This document shows positions 62,458 through 64,000 of a stretch of 64,000 nucleotides of DNA, in pieces. A program made the translations under genes and the position numbers. The notes under the pieces were generated by a model that saw only the letters and a list, made by a program, of their open reading frames with translations, did not search any database and was not told where the DNA came from. Source of the stretch: Sphaerospermopsis torques-reginae ITEP-024 (GTDB lineage Bacteria; Cyanobacteriota; Cyanobacteriia; Cyanobacteriales; Nostocaceae); assembly GCF_019598945.1 (NCBI RefSeq), contig NZ_CP080598.1, positions 2,356,001 through 2,420,000 of the forward strand, written 5' to 3'. Each line of letters opens with the position of its first letter. Position 1 is the stretch's first letter.

Positions 62458-64000
62458 TTAAGCTGCATTATCTAACTGTTGTTGATTGAGATAAAAATAA
62501 TGCCCCCGTTTAGCCATTAACTCTTCGTGATTACCACTTTCAATTAGCACACCTTTATCCAGGACTAAGATTAAATCTGCATTGCGGACAGTGGATAAAC
62601 GATGAGCAATTACTAATGTGGTTCTGCCTTTGAGGATGGTATTTAAGTTATTTTGAATAATCCGCTCTGATTCAGCATCTAAATGAGAAGTTGCTTCATC
62701 TAAAATCAACAGTGAGGGATTACCTAATAATGCCCTGGCAATAGCAATTCGTTGACGTTGTCCACCAGATAACATTCCCCCACCTTCACCAATTTGGGTT
62801 TCGTAGCCCATCGGTAACTTTCTGATAAATTCATCAGCACCGGCTAATCGTGCTGCTTCTATAATTGCTGATAAATTTGCCCCTGGTTGTCCTAAGCTAA
62901 TATTTTCTCGAATTGTGCTGCCAAATAGAAATGTATCTTGGTCAACTACCCCTACTTGTTCCCGTAAAGAACGTAAGGAAAGGCTGGTAATATCATGTCC
63001 ATCAATTAATACTTTACCATCCGTAGGTGGATACAAGCCTAAAACTAACTTAGAAATAGTCGTCTTTCCTGAACCACTACGACCGACTAAAGCCACCATT
63101 TGTCCTGGTTTTACGGTAAAGCTGAGGTTTTCTAGAACGTTAATATCACCTTCTGGGTGATAACGAAATGTGACATTATCAAAGCGAATATGACCCTGAA
63201 TTAGTGGTAAAGATTGCTTGATTTGATGCTGTAAATCTTCTTCTGGTTCTGTATCTAATACATCATTAATCCGCTCGATGGCAATGATAACTTCTTGTAA
63301 CTCATTCCACAAAACAGTTAATCTTTGAAATGGGGTAATCACATTTCCTAGCAGCATATTAAATGCTACTAATTGCCCAATAGTTAACTGATTTTGAATT
63401 ACTAGATATGCCCCATACCATAGTAACCCAGTAGTAACAACCCCCTCAATCAAATTACTAAAAATTTGCAGGCGATTACCGATAACTTGCCCAGAAAAGC
63501 TGGTTTTAACTCTCTTATTTAATAATTCTTCCCAATGCCAACGTACCGTTTGCTCCACTGCTGTAGATTTAACTGTTCTCACCCCAGAAAGAGATTCAAT
63601 TAGGTAACTACTTTCAGTGGCATAGGCGTTAAAAATTTCTCTAGATATTCTCCGTAAAAAGGGCGTAGCAATCAATGCTAACAGGAAAAAAGGTGGCACA
63701 ATTACTAATGCTAAAAGTGCCATTTTCCAACTATACCAAAACATCAATCCCACATAGATAAATACAGTGATTACATCTAGTAAAATAGATAAAGCTTCAC
63801 CGGAAAGAAAGCGTTGAATCTTGGTATTTTCTTGGACACGAGAGATGATATCACCGACATAACGGGATTCAAAGAAACTCAGGGGTAAACGCAGGGTGTG
63901 GCGAATAAAAGCCACGATTAAAGCGACATCTAACTTATGGGCTGTGTGGTCTAATAAATATTGCCGTAACCCCATCATCGCCACACGGAATAAACTGAAA
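62458..64000 (-). CDS. HlyB-like ABC exporter (5' end outside the window)
   Basis: The frame is open to the window edge; the GTG at 63984 is internal, because upstream codons still read FSLFR. At least 510 residues are visible: a transmembrane domain with YLLDHTAHKLDVALIVAFIR, HTLRLPLSFFESRYVGDIIS, and an ATPase with Walker A GRSGSGKTT, signature LSGGQRQRIAIARAL, Walker B LLILDEATSHLD and H-loop IAHRLST. Similar exporters carry an N-terminal C39 peptidase that cuts Gly-Gly leaders; whether this one does lies beyond the edge. First gene of the export operon. Confidence 0.93.
   Translation of the reverse strand, partial: FSLFRVAMMGLRQYLLDHTAHKLDVALIVAFIRHTLRLPLSFFESRYVGDIISRVQENTKIQRFLSGEALSILLDVITVFIYVGLMFWYSWKMALLALVIVPPFFLLALIATPFLRRISREIFNAYATESSYLIESLSGVRTVKSTAVEQTVRWHWEELLNKRVKTSFSGQVIGNRLQIFSNLIEGVVTTGLLWYGAYLVIQNQLTIGQLVAFNMLLGNVITPFQRLTVLWNELQEVIIAIERINDVLDTEPEEDLQHQIKQSLPLIQGHIRFDNVTFRYHPEGDINVLENLSFTVKPGQMVALVGRSGSGKTTISKLVLGLYPPTDGKVLIDGHDITSLSLRSLREQVGVVDQDTFLFGSTIRENISLGQPGANLSAIIEAARLAGADEFIRKLPMGYETQIGEGGGMLSGGQRQRIAIARALLGNPSLLILDEATSHLDAESERIIQNNLNTILKGRTTLVIAHRLSTVRNADLILVLDKGVLIESGNHEELMAKRGHYFYLNQQQLDNAA

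Overview
The window looks like chromosome from a filamentous, heterocyst-forming type cyanobacterium (Nostoc/Anabaena-like). Supporting signs are CP12, NdhL and DUF3007 next to trpA, a HetZ-family differentiation protein, a tRNA-Leu(UAA) gene split by a group I intron, many HIP1 octamers (GCGATCGC), and heptameric short tandem repeat (STRR) arrays between genes. Base composition is AT-rich throughout. Layout: (1) 0-3.8 kb, minus strand: a candidate RiPP (ribosomally made, modified peptide) locus. Six precursor-like genes share one leader type ending in Gly-Gly; four are tandem near-copies. They are followed by a kinase-fold phosphotransferase and the first 33 codons of a protein resembling the cyanobacterial HopA1 family. 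That enzyme pair matches Ser/Thr dehydratases of class V lanthipeptides and thioviridamide-like peptides, yet all six cores lack Cys. (2) 4-8.2 kb: pheT, a UPF0175/DUF3368 toxin-antitoxin pair, an orphan VapB-like antitoxin and a Uma2 protein. (3) 8.6-21.4 kb: Crp/Fnr and Rrf2 regulators and a transport block with three CadD-like proteins, two TauE/SafE permeases (one with DUF1634), an APC permease, a PAP2 phosphatase and a prohibitin-like protein. (4) 21.6-27.4 kb: pyrB, mgtE and a two-gene AAA ATPase/DUF4435 module resembling the PARIS anti-phage system. (5) 27.6-39.5 kb: Ser/Thr kinase, ndhL-DUF3007-trpA, trnL, a flippase-like membrane protein, a lipoprotein, larC, a Sua5/YciO protein and the HetZ-family gene. 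(6) 39.5-47.4 kb: a repeat island, a Dam-type methylase, DUF751, rbfA, DUF4327, a CDF transporter, queD and a frameshifted DNA methyltransferase. (7) 47.6-57.4 kb: guaA, cbiD, DUF3177, cp12, a FIST sensor, an Rpn-type protein, a metallophosphoesterase and trmB. (8) 57.8-64 kb: a second peptide locus with a Cys/Trp-rich double-glycine precursor, a TPR protein and a convergent export operon (HlyB-type ABC transporter cut by the window edge, HlyD adaptor, parvulin isomerase). Intergenic space is dominated by repeats: three families of short terminal-inverted-repeat elements, two with target duplications readable by eye and one inserted inside another; dispersed palindromes, some placed as terminators; and STRR arrays that often begin exactly at start or stop codons. 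All calls come from reading the sequence; no database search was run.
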